From Devosia limi DSM 17137 (GTDB lineage: Bacteria; Pseudomonadota; Alphaproteobacteria; Rhizobiales; Devosiaceae), in the NCBI RefSeq assembly GCF_900128975.1, contig NZ_FQVC01000001.1:124001-188000 (forward strand): 64,000 nucleotides of DNA. Reading direction: 5' to 3'. The notes beneath the pieces are model-generated. The model worked only from the letters and a program-made list of their open reading frames with translations, was not told where the DNA came from and ran no database searches. Both the position numbers and the translations under genes were made by a program. How positions within the stretch are numbered: position 1 is the first letter of the stretch; each line of letters starts with the position of its first letter. This document shows positions 1-8,460 of the stretch, in pieces.

Positions 1-12
1 TATGGACGAGCT

Positions 13-960
13 TCAAGGCGTTGGACCTCCGGCGGCTTCGACAATCGCTGCTGTGGCGAGCATATCGGTCGCCGCAGGCACGATAACCGATAAGGCCAGG
101 GGACGGGTTTTGAAAGCGAGGGGCGTTTCCAGCATTTCGACCTCGCCGTCGAACATGACCTTGATCAACGGCTTGCGCGTGGTGATGGTAACGGATGTGA
201 CGCTATCGACGGTGAGCACCTGATCATGCCGCCAGCGGCCGAGCAACATGCCTGTCGTCAGCCGGATAAAATCGAAGACCGTGAAATGGCTGAGCACGTA
301 TAGCGTCAGCGTGCCACGATCCAGGCTCTGGCGCGAAAAGAACTGCCCGGGCCCCTCGTCATAGGCATTGTTCGACACGGCAACAGCCTGCACCCGCTCG
401 ACGCGCGTGGCGCCGTCACTGGTCTGCATGGCGACAGCGATGCGGCGCGCCCGGGCGAGACGCCGGAAGAAATGGCGCAGAAAGCCAATCTTGGCGCCAG
501 CGTCGCGCCGGCCCCTGATGTGTTCGCGGGCAGCGGCCACGCCGGGGATCAGGCCAATGACCACCTTGTGCAGGAAGACCCGTCCATTCACTTCGCCCAC
601 ATCGATGCGCTGGCTGACGCCGGTCGCTAACGCGGCAACCGCTTCCGGCAGCTCAAGCGGTATTTTGAGGTCCTTGGCCAGGGCATTGACCGTGCCGAGC
701 GGCAGGATGGCGAGGCCCTTGTCGGAGCCGACCAGTGCCGCCGCCAGGGCGGTGATCGTGCCATCGCCACCTGCGGCGACGATCACCTCGGCAGCGCTGG
801 CCATGGCGGCGTCGATACGCTCCTGCATGGGGACAGCACTGCGCGCGTCAATGGTGGCTTCGAGGCCATTGGCGCTGAACAGCGCCTCCAGCTCGTCCTC
901 TGTGACGCCAATGGCATTGGCGGTGCCGGCATTGGCATTCAGGATGACGTGGTAAACCAT
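13..960 (-). CDS. Diacylglycerol/lipid kinase family protein
   Basis: A 315-residue cytoplasmic lipid kinase of the DAGK catalytic family (YegS/BmrU-like), expected to phosphorylate diacylglycerol, sphingoid or a related lipid with ATP. The N-terminal half shows the family's nucleotide-binding signature GGDGT near residue 69, preceded by VIVAAGG, and the following LPLGTVNALAKDL block, the usual LPxGTxNdfA motif. The C-terminal beta domain is present to about residue 300, so the gene is full length. I start at the ATG at 960 (MVYHVILNANAG), which puts the conserved N-xx-AG motif at the N-terminus; an ATG 15 bases further upstream is possible. It diverges from a PAP2 phosphatase gene, a plausible functional partner because both act on phospholipid or undecaprenyl-type lipids. 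The exact lipid substrate cannot be read from sequence. Confidence 0.85.
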   Translation of the reverse strand: MVYHVILNANAGTANAIGVTEDELEALFSANGLEATIDARSAVPMQERIDAAMASAAEVIVAAGGDGTITALAAALVGSDKGLAILPLGTVNALAKDLKIPLELPEAVAALATGVSQRIDVGEVNGRVFLHKVVIGLIPGVAAAREHIRGRRDAGAKIGFLRHFFRRLARARRIAVAMQTSDGATRVERVQAVAVSNNAYDEGPGQFFSRQSLDRGTLTLYVLSHFTVFDFIRLTTGMLLGRWRHDQVLTVDSVTSVTITTRKPLIKVMFDGEVEMLETPLAFKTRPLALSVIVPAATDMLATAAIVEAAGGPTP

Positions 961-1059
961 AGTGCGGAATTCCATCGGCCATGGCGAAATGCCGTGGTGT
1001 TATGGCAACGTGCGGGCGGCACGGACGTTGCCTTGGCAATACGGGAAACGAATCAAATC

Positions 1060-1791
1060 ATGGGCCAGCGCCTCACCGACAGCAAATTTTACCGGCGCAT
1101 TCACGATTTCATTGTCGGTGAAGCAGGCTTGCTCGCGGCAATTGTTCTGATCAGCGGGCTGGTGCTGGCCTTCCTGCGTCTGGCCGACGCGGTGCAGGAG
1201 GGCGGCACGGCGGCTTTCGATGAAGCCATCCTGCTGATGTTCCGAACGCCCGGCGACGTCAATCAGGTCATCGGCCCGCTCTGGGTGCAGGAGATGGTGC
1301 GCGACGTCACCGCGCTCGGCAGCTTCGCCCTGCTCGGCCTGATTGTGGTTGGCGTCTGCATCTATCTGGTGCTGGCGCGGATGCAGGCGGCGGCATTGCT
1401 GGTCATCGTTTCGGTGCTGAGCGGCACAGTGCTCAGCACCCTGCTGAAGATGGGCTATGATCGGCCGCGCCCCGATCTGGCGACCATGTCGCATCAGTTC
1501 ACCGCCAGCTTTCCCAGTGGCCATGCGATGCTGTCGGCCGTCACCTTCCTGACCATCGGAGCGCTGCTGGCCCGCCTGGCGCCGACGCGGGCGCTGCAGT
1601 TTTACGCGATCTCGGCCGCTTTGCTGCTGACGCTGATGGTCGGGATCAGCCGGCTCTATATGGGCGTGCACTATGCCAGCGACGTGCTGGCGGGCTGGTG
1701 CCTTGGCGCGGCCTGGGCCCTGCTCTGCAGCGCCGTGGCGCTGATGCTGGAGCGCCGCGGCACCATCGTGAAAGCCGATGAAGCGCGCTAG
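1060..1791 (+). CDS. Phosphatase PAP2 family membrane protein
   Basis: A 243-residue polytopic membrane phosphatase of the PAP2 superfamily, which removes phosphate from lipid phosphates such as phosphatidate or undecaprenyl pyrophosphate. All three signature motifs are visible: K-x6-RPRP (KMGYDRPRP), PSGH, and SR-x5-H-x3-D (SRLYMGVHYASD), so the catalytic histidines and the aspartate are intact. Several hydrophobic segments surround them. I chose the ATG at 1060 because the frame's earlier ATG at 949 overlaps the start of the divergent kinase gene and its extra 37 residues look non-coding. The Shine-Dalgarno before 1060 is weak (GGGAAACG). Its 3' end overlaps by 4 bases the end of the convergent lipoprotein gene. 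Confidence 0.85.
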   Translation: MGQRLTDSKFYRRIHDFIVGEAGLLAAIVLISGLVLAFLRLADAVQEGGTAAFDEAILLMFRTPGDVNQVIGPLWVQEMVRDVTALGSFALLGLIVVGVCIYLVLARMQAAALLVIVSVLSGTVLSTLLKMGYDRPRPDLATMSHQFTASFPSGHAMLSAVTFLTIGALLARLAPTRALQFYAISAALLLTLMVGISRLYMGVHYASDVLAGWCLGAAWALLCSAVALMLERRGTIVKADEAR

Positions 1792-2378
1792 GCCGTGCGC
1801 GCTGTCCAGACCAGGATCTGGCTCATTACATCCTGCAGGGCTTCATCCAGCGCCGCAATCGGGGCAGCGGTCGGCGACATCGTGGCCGCACGCTCGGCGG
1901 TGAACGATTTGCTGGCGAAGATACGTCCCCGGCGTTCATCCACCAGTTTGGCGTTCATGGTGACCGTCGCGATATTGCCGCGCGCCACGTCGATTTCGAA
2001 TGCCCGGATTTCGGTCGCCAGGGTCACATCGACCGCCAACTGGTCATCGGGACGGCCGATATTGGGGAAATTGCTCGACTCGAATGTCTGCAACATGCGG
2101 GTCTGTACCAGCCGCGGCAAGGTATCGGACCATTGTGCTTCAGGCAGGTAGCTCAGGATATTGCCGGGCTCGCGCACCACGACGCGCTGGCTGTCAAACG
2201 TCTGCACCGTCTTGGGCAGGGTGATCACCACCACCCGCGACGAGCGGCGGCTCAGCGGGCTGTGATTGACGCTATCCAGATCGAAGGTGATCGGGGGGCG
2301 GCCACCAAAGCAGCCGGCAAGGGTCAATGCCAATCCGGAAGCACCGGCAGCGAGAAACGCGCGGCGTGTCTTGTTCAT
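1788..2378 (-). CDS. ABC-type transport auxiliary lipoprotein (Mla/Pqi accessory)
   Basis: A 196-residue lipoprotein of the ABC-type transport auxiliary family (DUF330/PqiC-like). The N-terminus has a basic stretch, a hydrophobic core and the lipobox LAGC with the acylated cysteine near residue 22, so the mature protein should be membrane anchored and face the periplasm. The body contains the family's pattern of paired beta strands (SSRVVVITLPKTVQTFDSQRVVVRE). It is the last gene of the mlaE-mlaF-mlaD operon and starts 10 bases after the mlaD stop; I use the ATG at 2378 because TAAGG lies at a proper distance upstream, although an ATG two codons earlier exists. Its probable role is to help the MCE-protein transporter contact the outer membrane during phospholipid traffic. 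Confidence 0.85.
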   Translation of the reverse strand: MNKTRRAFLAAGASGLALTLAGCFGGRPPITFDLDSVNHSPLSRRSSRVVVITLPKTVQTFDSQRVVVREPGNILSYLPEAQWSDTLPRLVQTRMLQTFESSNFPNIGRPDDQLAVDVTLATEIRAFEIDVARGNIATVTMNAKLVDERRGRIFASKSFTAERAATMSPTAAPIAALDEALQDVMSQILVWTARTA

Positions 2379-2388
2379 CGGCATTGCC

Positions 2389-3984
2389 TTACTGCTTATT
2401 GTAGTCACGGACCGTCTCCCCGCCAAAGATCAGGCCCTGTGGATTGTTTTCCAGGTTCCGCACCACCCGGTCAAGCCGTTGCAGGGTTGCGCGGGCTTCG
2501 GCGGCGAGCGCGGAATACTCAGGTAACCCGCGATTGGCGAAATTGTTCAATCCGGCGGCGATACCCGACGTGCTGGCAGTCAGCTGGTCAGCCAGGATCC
2601 GCACCGAATTCGCCGCCTCGCCGATTTCGCCGAACATACCCTGCCCTTCGGCGCCGGTCACGGCACCATCGACCTGCGCCAGGATGGCATCGACCCGTTC
2701 GGCGGCACCTATCAGACTGTCGGAGACCTTGGTGATATTGGCCACGATGGTATCGACGCCGGCCGCATTGTCGCCCAGGGCGGTTGAGAAGCTGTCGACA
2801 TTCTCCAACACCCGCCCCACCAGATCGGGATCGATCTGGGCGACGACATTGTCGATCACGGCGACGCTTGCCTTCAATCCCTCGATCATGTCGGTGATGC
2901 TGCTGGACAAGCCCGAGGTCGCGGTGAAGAAGTCGTCGATCTGCCCGGAATTGCGCGACAGCGTACTGGTGAACACAGCGACATTGTCGACCACTTCGGT
3001 GACCTGCTCGGGCGGGATCGCCGCCAAAAGCGTGCGCAGCTCGGCCGTCACCGTGGTCATCTCGGTCGAGAACGTGTCGACATTGGCCAGCACGCGCCCG
3101 ACTACCGCCGGATCGATTTCCGCGGCAACCTTGTCGATCACGCCGACACTGGCGCTGAGGCCCTTGGTCAGCTCGGTCAGGTTATTGGCCAGGGTCGAGG
3201 TGGTGTCGAAAAATTCGTCGATCTGCCCGGAATTGCGCGACAAGCTCTCGGTGAAGGTGGTGACATCGGCGACCGCCTTGGCAACATCCTCCGGCGGCAC
3301 GGCGGCGACCAGCGCCCGCAGGTCATCGGACAGCGTGCCGATCTGGGTCGCCATCGGGCCGATCTGGCGGCTGGCGTCGGCAATCGAGTCGAGGAAGCCC
3401 TCGACGCCTTCGGAATTGGAGGCCAGCGCTGCGGTGAAGGTTTCGACATTGGCGATGGTCGCGTTGAGCTTGGCATCATTGGTGTCGAGCAGCGTATTGA
3501 TGCGATTGACCGCCGCCGAGACGCCGTTGACCGTGGTGGTCATCCCATCGAGGATCGATTGGAAATCGGAGACCTGGGCATAGAGCACCGGCACATCGCT
3601 ACCGGGGGGCGGAACCGGGGCCCCTGCCCCATTGGTGCCGCCGGACAGCTGCAGCGAGCCGGCGCCGGTCAGTCCCTGAAAGCCCATGACCACGCGCGTG
3701 TCGGCCTTGACCGGGGCATTGGCATCGACGGAAATGCGCGCCACAACCCGTGCGGTGTCATTGGGATCGAGTGCGACGCTGTTGACCTGGCCAACCTTGA
3801 TGCCGTTGAACATCACGTCCGTACCCCGCCCGATGCCCGAAACGGTGCCGGTGAACACCACATCGTATTGATTGGTGGCGACATTGCTGGACGGGCCGGC
3901 AAACCAGAAGACGAAACCGAAAAATGCCACGACCACGGCGGTGGCCAATGCTCCAACAATCGCATAATTGGCGTTGTTTTCCAT
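2389..3984 (-). CDS. mlaD: MlaD family MCE-domain protein with long repetitive C-terminus
   Basis: A 531-residue MCE protein, the lipid-binding periplasmic component of an Mla-type ABC system. Residues 8-29 form one transmembrane anchor, and residues 38-115 are the MCE domain (YDVVFTGTVSGIGRGTDVMFNGIKVGQV). The rest, far longer than in E. coli MlaD (about 180 residues), is predicted alpha-helical and contains two consecutive copies of a 94-residue repeat at about 222-315 and 316-409, each carrying LSRNSGQID followed by a D/EFF and an IDPxxVGRVLxNVD block. This architecture is known from alphaproteobacterial and mycobacterial MCE proteins, whose tails form a tunnel-like needle across the periplasm. 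It lies 3 bases after mlaF; AAGG sits 8 bases before the ATG. Confidence 0.9.
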   Translation of the reverse strand: MENNANYAIVGALATAVVVAFFGFVFWFAGPSSNVATNQYDVVFTGTVSGIGRGTDVMFNGIKVGQVNSVALDPNDTARVVARISVDANAPVKADTRVVMGFQGLTGAGSLQLSGGTNGAGAPVPPPGSDVPVLYAQVSDFQSILDGMTTTVNGVSAAVNRINTLLDTNDAKLNATIANVETFTAALASNSEGVEGFLDSIADASRQIGPMATQIGTLSDDLRALVAAVPPEDVAKAVADVTTFTESLSRNSGQIDEFFDTTSTLANNLTELTKGLSASVGVIDKVAAEIDPAVVGRVLANVDTFSTEMTTVTAELRTLLAAIPPEQVTEVVDNVAVFTSTLSRNSGQIDDFFTATSGLSSSITDMIEGLKASVAVIDNVVAQIDPDLVGRVLENVDSFSTALGDNAAGVDTIVANITKVSDSLIGAAERVDAILAQVDGAVTGAEGQGMFGEIGEAANSVRILADQLTASTSGIAAGLNNFANRGLPEYSALAAEARATLQRLDRVVRNLENNPQGLIFGGETVRDYNKQ

Positions 3985-3987
3985 GGT

Positions 3988-4761
3988 CTAGCCTTCGAGG
4001 TTGTGGGCGCGGGGGCCGTGGAAATATTCGCGAAGCCAAGGATGATCGCTGGCGCGCATTTCCGCCAGTGTGCCGGCCATCAATAACTTGCCATCGGCCA
4101 GCGCCACAATACGGTCGCAGGCGGCGGCCAGACTATCGAGATCGTGCGTCACCATCAGCACGGTGAGATCGAGCGTATCGCGCAGGGTGACGATCAACTC
4201 GTCGAACTTGCCGGCGCCAATGGGATCAAGCCCGGCGGTCGGCTCGTCGAGGAACAGGATTTGCGGATCGAGCGCCAGGGCGCGGGCCAGGGCAGCGCGC
4301 TTGATCATGCCGCCGGACAACTCGGACGGGTAACGCTGGGCGGCGGTGGCGGGCAGACCGACCAGATCGAGCTTGATGCGCGCGACCTCGCGGCGCAGCG
4401 ATGGCGACAGGTCCAGGTGTTCGCGCATGGGAAATTCGATGTTTTCCTGCACGGTGAGCGAGGAGAACAGCGCGCCCTGCTGGAACAGGACGCCCCAATT
4501 GCGCTCGGTCTGCATGCGCTCGCTGCGCGTGAGGCTGGCATAGTCGCGCCCCAGCACATCGACCACGCCGCTGGTATGGGGCAAGAGCCCCACTATGGCG
4601 CGCATGGTGACCGACTTGCCGGAGCCCGACGGGCCGATCAAGCCAAGGATTTCGCCGCGGCGCACATCGAAGTCCAGACCATCGATGATCTTGCGGCCAC
4701 CCAGGGTGACGACCAGATCGCTGACGGCGACGACGGAGCTTGGCGCGGCAGCCTGTTGCAT
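3988..4761 (-). CDS. mlaF: Mla-type ABC transporter ATP-binding protein
   Basis: A 257-residue cytoplasmic ATPase energising lipid transport across the inner membrane together with the MlaE-type permease. Walker A is GPSGSGKS near residue 42, the Q-loop region follows, the signature is LSGGM (characteristic of MlaF/Ttg2A-like proteins, where LSGGMIKRAALARAL appears), and Walker B is ILFLDEPTAGLDP. The H-loop histidine is in MVTHDLDS. Length and motifs are those of a complete subunit. It starts 3 bases after the end of the permease gene with no clear Shine-Dalgarno, suggesting translational coupling. The membership of the Mla/Ttg2 branch rests on the neighbours as well as the motif. Confidence 0.9.
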   Translation of the reverse strand: MQQAAAPSSVVAVSDLVVTLGGRKIIDGLDFDVRRGEILGLIGPSGSGKSVTMRAIVGLLPHTSGVVDVLGRDYASLTRSERMQTERNWGVLFQQGALFSSLTVQENIEFPMREHLDLSPSLRREVARIKLDLVGLPATAAQRYPSELSGGMIKRAALARALALDPQILFLDEPTAGLDPIGAGKFDELIVTLRDTLDLTVLMVTHDLDSLAAACDRIVALADGKLLMAGTLAEMRASDHPWLREYFHGPRAHNLEG

Positions 4762-4764
4762 GCG

Positions 4765-5886
4765 CTAGAATCCGATCGCTGCAAAGAAAACGGCGAACAG
4801 GCCATCGGCGACGATGACCACGAAGATCGCCTTGACCACCGAGGAGGTGGTGTGACGGCCCAGCGATTCCGAGGAGCCCTGCACTTTCATGCCTTCAATC
4901 GAGGCGATCAGTCCGATCAGGAACGCCATGACCGGCGCCTTGATCAACCCCACCGACACGCTGGTCATGGTCATGGCGCCGCGCAGGCGCTCGATGAACA
5001 CCTCGAACGGAATATCGCCATAGAAGCGGGCAACGATGGCAGCACCCAGCAGGCCAGCCATGGCGCCGATAAAGGCCAGCAGCGGCAGCCCCAGCACCAG
5101 TGCAACGACGCGTGGCAGCACCAGCGCCTGATAGGGATCGACGCCCATGACCCGCAGCGCGTCGAACTCCTCGCGCATGCGCATGGACCCGATTTCGGCG
5201 GTGATGGCGGAGCCAGAGCGGCCGGCCACCATGATTGCCGCCAGCAATACGCCGATTTCGCGAAACATCAGGATCGCCGCCAGATCGACCACGAAGATCA
5301 CCGCGCCGAAAGTGCGCAACTGCAGGATGGTCTGCTGGGTGATGATCGCTCCGACCACGACGGAGATCAGCGCGACGATAGGAATCGCCCGCAGCACGAT
5401 CTGTTCAAACTGGTGCACGAAGGCCGGGAAGCGCAACGGCGCCTGCAGGGTGATGGTGCGCCCGAAGGCTGCAAGAATCCGCCCCTGCACGCCACTGGCC
5501 GACCCCACATCATCGGCAGCGCCAAACACCAGCTTGCCCATCGCCACGAAGGGCTGCATCAGCATGGATGGGCCCTGGCGCGGCGGCGGCGGCGTTGGTT
5601 CCGCTGCGGCGACGCGATCAAGCAGGCGCGTATGCAGATCGGAACCACCGACGAAGTGCGCCGCCTTGCCGAGATTGCGACGCAGCTGGGTCAGCAGCGC
5701 GGCCCCGACCGTATCGAGTTTGGCGATTCCGCTGATATCGAGATTGACAGGGGCGGTGGCTGCGGGCGCGGCAAGCTGCGCCAGCTCGGCTTCGAGCGAA
5801 CGCGCCGTGGCGAAGGTCCAGTCGCCGGAACAGCGGATACGCGGCTGCGCTCCCTCGCTACCTTCGAACTTTGCCTGGCGTTCCAT
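4765..5886 (-). CDS. mlaE: Mla-type ABC permease with N-terminal STAS domain
   Basis: A 373-residue inner-membrane permease of the MlaE family (DUF140/YrbE-like). Residues 1-100 form a STAS-like domain (RCSGDWTFATARSLEAEL, then LDISGIAKLDTVGAALL), which in E. coli is a separate protein, MlaB; here it is fused to the permease, a common alphaproteobacterial arrangement. The C-terminal 260 residues hold about five hydrophobic segments and the conserved region EIGSMRMREEFDALRVMGVDPYQ, which couples to the ATPase. It is the first gene of a four-gene minus-strand operon. AAAGGG sits 5 bases before the ATG. It should mediate phospholipid exchange between membranes with MlaF, MlaD and the lipoprotein. 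Confidence 0.9.
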   Translation of the reverse strand: MERQAKFEGSEGAQPRIRCSGDWTFATARSLEAELAQLAAPAATAPVNLDISGIAKLDTVGAALLTQLRRNLGKAAHFVGGSDLHTRLLDRVAAAEPTPPPPRQGPSMLMQPFVAMGKLVFGAADDVGSASGVQGRILAAFGRTITLQAPLRFPAFVHQFEQIVLRAIPIVALISVVVGAIITQQTILQLRTFGAVIFVVDLAAILMFREIGVLLAAIMVAGRSGSAITAEIGSMRMREEFDALRVMGVDPYQALVLPRVVALVLGLPLLAFIGAMAGLLGAAIVARFYGDIPFEVFIERLRGAMTMTSVSVGLIKAPVMAFLIGLIASIEGMKVQGSSESLGRHTTSSVVKAIFVVIVADGLFAVFFAAIGF

Positions 5887-6145
5887 CCGACCCTTTAAGA
5901 CGTATAGAGGGCGACTCTATCCCCAGGCATTGTCATACGAAATTGTCGCCGCGCCTTACAACACTGGAGTGCTTGCGGGAGCGCGCAAGCCACACGAGCC
6001 GGTCGCATTCGTGCAACCATGCCACACATTTCAAATTATCGGAGAAACGTTGGGGCGATCTTGGGGACAGATCTTGGGGACGGAACAACCAGCAAACGCC
6101 GAAGCTGAGGCGTTACGGCATTCCCTGACCAACACATCCCAGCGC
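5887..6145. other. Intergenic region upstream of mlaE
   Basis: No gene is supported here. It contains a small inverted repeat, GCTTGCG at 5971-5977 facing CGCAAGC at 5984-5990, and a 13-base direct duplication (GATCTTGGGGACA/G) at 6057-6069 and 6070-6082. The mlaE promoter presumably lies in this stretch, but I could not pick out convincing -35 and -10 boxes. Confidence 0.5.
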
Positions 6146-6188
6146 CAAAAAAGGAAAAGGCCGCCGCGTTTTCAACATCGCGGCAGCC
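6146..6188 (-). terminator. Rho-independent terminator of the cold-shock gene
   Basis: Read on the minus strand, GGCTGCCGCG pairs with CGCGGCGGCC across a short loop and is followed by TTTTCCTTTTTTT. It lies about 50 bases after the stop codon of the cold-shock gene, as expected for an intrinsic terminator. Confidence 0.8.
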
Positions 6189-6239
6189 TCTTTGCTCGCC
6201 GCTAAGAAGCGGTCCGCCAACTTTTTACAGTAGAAAGAA

Positions 6240-6455
6240 CTACTGAACGAGAGTCAGGTTGATAGCCGAGATCTTGCCGTCACGGCCGGATTCGAGCTCA
6301 TAGGTCACCTTGTCGCCTTCATACAGGCCCTGCAGGCCCGAATTCTGAACAGCGGAGATATGGACGAATGCGTCCTTGTCGCCGCCTTCTGGCGAAATAA
6401 AGCCGAAGCCCTTGGTGGTGTTGAAGAATTTAACGGTACCGGTGATGGTTGCCAT
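6240..6455 (-). CDS. Cold-shock domain protein (CspA family)
   Basis: A 71-residue single cold-shock domain protein that binds single-stranded RNA/DNA and acts as an RNA chaperone. The RNP1 motif KGFGFI is at residues 15-20 and RNP2 is the VFVHIS-like AFVHIS at about 29-34. Length is typical of CspA proteins. The ATG at 6455 is set by AAGGA 8 bases upstream and by the family N-terminus MATITGTVKFFN; the open frame continues upstream without coding character. A pyrimidine-poor stretch of about 150 bases precedes it up to 6610 and could be the long 5' leader usual for cold-shock mRNAs. An intrinsic terminator follows the gene. Confidence 0.93.
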   Translation of the reverse strand: MATITGTVKFFNTTKGFGFISPEGGDKDAFVHISAVQNSGLQGLYEGDKVTYELESGRDGKISAINLTLVQ

Positions 6456-6730
6456 GATAATAGTCCTTGTAGCCCGGGCTAAGAAGCGAACGAGCAGGTT
6501 ATCCTTCCACACATGCAGAAGGACTCTAAGACGTTCGCAAGAAAGAGAAGGAGCCAGGGGCCGGAGAACCAGCAGACAGGCAGCCGTCGTTGGCTGAAAA
6601 CGTAAATACACTATGATCGTTTAGTGTGTCCGAAGCAAGGCTAATATCGCGAGCGGTAACAGGCGAGCGATTTGAGCGGCGGCGCGCTCAGCACAACAAC
6701 AGCGTGAAGCGCCCGTCCTCCCTACTCTAT

Positions 6731-7102
6731 TCACGGTTGCGAGAGCATCAAATCACGAAAGGATGCTGCAATTTTTCCATGGTCATATGGCTTGGAAAAG
6801 AACACTCCGCCATCCGGCAGGTCAGTCACCTCCACCATCCGGTGGCCGGATGTGACCACAATCTTGACCGGTGGCCACCGATTCCTCACCGCTGCCGACA
6901 GCTTCAACCCGTCCATGCTGCCGGGCATGTCGATATCGGTGAACAGGATCGAGATCGCCGCATTGCCCTCCAAAACCGCGATCGCGGCGTCGGCGGTGGC
7001 GGCTTCAAACACCACAAAGCCCTCATCGCGCAGGAAATCCGCGATCTCCATGAGCACAAGGGGCTCATCTTCCACCACCAGAACCTGGATATCTGCAGCC
7101 AT
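6731..7102 (-). CDS. Receiver-only response regulator
   Basis: A 123-residue CheY-like receiver domain with no output domain. Acidic residues E11-D12-E13 (VVEDEP) and the phosphoacceptor D56 (FTDIDMPG) are present, as are the switch threonine/serine in VVTSGH and the conserved lysine in FSKPY. It probably relays phosphate from a histidine kinase, most simply the GAF kinase encoded divergently 150 bases away. Receivers of this sequence type (GSMDGLKL and ending PYD) are common in Rhizobiales next to HWE- or GAF-type kinases. I start at the ATG giving MAADIQVLVVEDE; an upstream ATG pair at 7135/7132 would add 11 residues, and neither start has a strong Shine-Dalgarno. Confidence 0.85.
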   Translation of the reverse strand: MAADIQVLVVEDEPLVLMEIADFLRDEGFVVFEAATADAAIAVLEGNAAISILFTDIDMPGSMDGLKLSAAVRNRWPPVKIVVTSGHRMVEVTDLPDGGVFFSKPYDHGKIAASFRDLMLSQP

Positions 7103-7248
7103 CGGGCAAGCTTTCTGTTGGAGCGCCGCCATCATGACGCCGGTGAGTATTCAACGCGTCGCACGGCACAACGATCCAGCGGTTGCAATCACGATGACTT
7201 TGACTGGGCGCTTGGTTAAAGTCCCTCCAAACGAGCAAGCAGGTTGGC

Positions 7249-8424
7249 GTGGAGCAGACTTTTCAAGACGATATCCAGGCGATAGGCCGGATCAACGCGA
7301 TTCCCTCGATCCTCAAGGTCGTGTGCGAGTCCACCGGCATGGGCTTTGCTGCGGTTGCGCGGGTCACTGAAGGGCGCTGGATCGCCTGCCAGGTGCTGGA
7401 CAATGTCGATTTCGGCCTGCCGGTCGGTGGCGAGCTGGAAGTCGAGACCACGCTTTGCCACGAAGTCCGCTCGGCCGGACGGGAAATCGTCATCGCCGAT
7501 GTGGCCAACGATCCCGTCTATGCCAATCACCACACGCCGCGAATCTACAATTTGCAGAGCTATATCTCGGTCCCAATCACTCTGGCCGACGGTACATTCT
7601 TCGGCACGCTATGCGCCATCAGCACCAAGCCGGCCAAAACCAACAATGATGCGACCATCGGCATGTTCCGGCTGTTTGCCGAACTGATTGCCCACCACCT
7701 GGACTCCGATCAGAAGCTGAACCAGAGCCGGGCCGACCTGATGGATGCCAAGTCCGCCGCTGACCTACGCGAGCAGTTCCTGGCGGTACTGGGGCATGAC
7801 CTCAAGAACCCGCTGGCCTCGATCGAGGCAGGCACAAACCTCTTGGCCAAGACGCCGCTGACCGAGAAGGCGACGACCATTGTCACGCTGATGCGCAAGA
7901 GCGTTACCCGCATGAACAATCTGGTCGACAACATCCTCGATCTGGCGCGCGGCCGGCTGGGTGGCGGCATTGTGCTGGAAACGGCGGCGGATGAGGAAAT
8001 CCACCGGGTTATCGAGCAGGTGGTAGCGGAGCTACGCAGCGCCCATCCCGAGCGCGAGATCGTTTCCCAATTCGGCGAGTTGGGCCGGCTGTCTTACGAT
8101 CGGGTACGCGTCGGCCAATTGGTCTCGAACCTGTTGGGCAATGCTCTCACCCACGGCGCGGTGACCGGCCCGGTCACGTTGCGGGCCCGGATCGATGGCG
8201 AATTGTTCATTTTGTCGGTCGCCAACGAAGGCGAGAAGATACCGGATGACCTGATCGAGCAGTTGTTCCAGCCCTTCGTGCGCGCCAGTGTGCGGCCGAA
8301 CCAGCCTGGACTGGGCCTGGGGCTCTACATCGCCAGCGAAATCGCCAAGGCGCATGGCGGCACATTGACCGCCACCTCGAGCGCCGAAGTGACCGAATTC
8401 ACCTTCCAGATGCCCAAGCAGTAA
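7249..8424 (+). CDS. GAF domain sensor histidine kinase
   Basis: A 391-residue soluble two-component sensor kinase. Residues 17-155 form a GAF domain, a small-ligand sensing fold. The dimerisation/phosphoacceptor region carries H183 in LGHDLKNPLAS, followed by the ATPase domain with the N box (LVSNLLGNALTHG), G1 (VANEGEKIP), and G2 (GLGLGLYIA). There are no transmembrane segments, so it should sense a cytoplasmic signal. Translation starts at a GTG; a weak AGG lies 5 bases before it. Divergent to the receiver-only gene, which is its likely partner. The signal sensed cannot be inferred. Confidence 0.9.
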   Translation: MEQTFQDDIQAIGRINAIPSILKVVCESTGMGFAAVARVTEGRWIACQVLDNVDFGLPVGGELEVETTLCHEVRSAGREIVIADVANDPVYANHHTPRIYNLQSYISVPITLADGTFFGTLCAISTKPAKTNNDATIGMFRLFAELIAHHLDSDQKLNQSRADLMDAKSAADLREQFLAVLGHDLKNPLASIEAGTNLLAKTPLTEKATTIVTLMRKSVTRMNNLVDNILDLARGRLGGGIVLETAADEEIHRVIEQVVAELRSAHPEREIVSQFGELGRLSYDRVRVGQLVSNLLGNALTHGAVTGPVTLRARIDGELFILSVANEGEKIPDDLIEQLFQPFVRASVRPNQPGLGLGLYIASEIAKAHGGTLTATSSAEVTEFTFQMPKQ

Positions 8425-8427
8425 GAA

Positions 8428-8454
8428 GCGCCGTCGCCCCAGGGACGACGGCGC
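8428..8454. terminator. Hairpin between convergent kinase and metY genes
   Basis: A perfect 9-base stem, GCGCCGTCG facing CGACGGCGC around a 9-base loop, directly after the kinase stop and before the end of metY. There is no T-run on either side, so it may stabilise mRNA ends or act as a weak bidirectional terminator. Confidence 0.55.
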
Positions 8455-8460
8455 AATGGA

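Noticed and set aside
4144..5898. Plus-strand frame of about 580 codons opposite mlaF and mlaE
   Set aside because: Low-complexity, His/Gln-rich and without motifs; the minus-strand operon explains the region.
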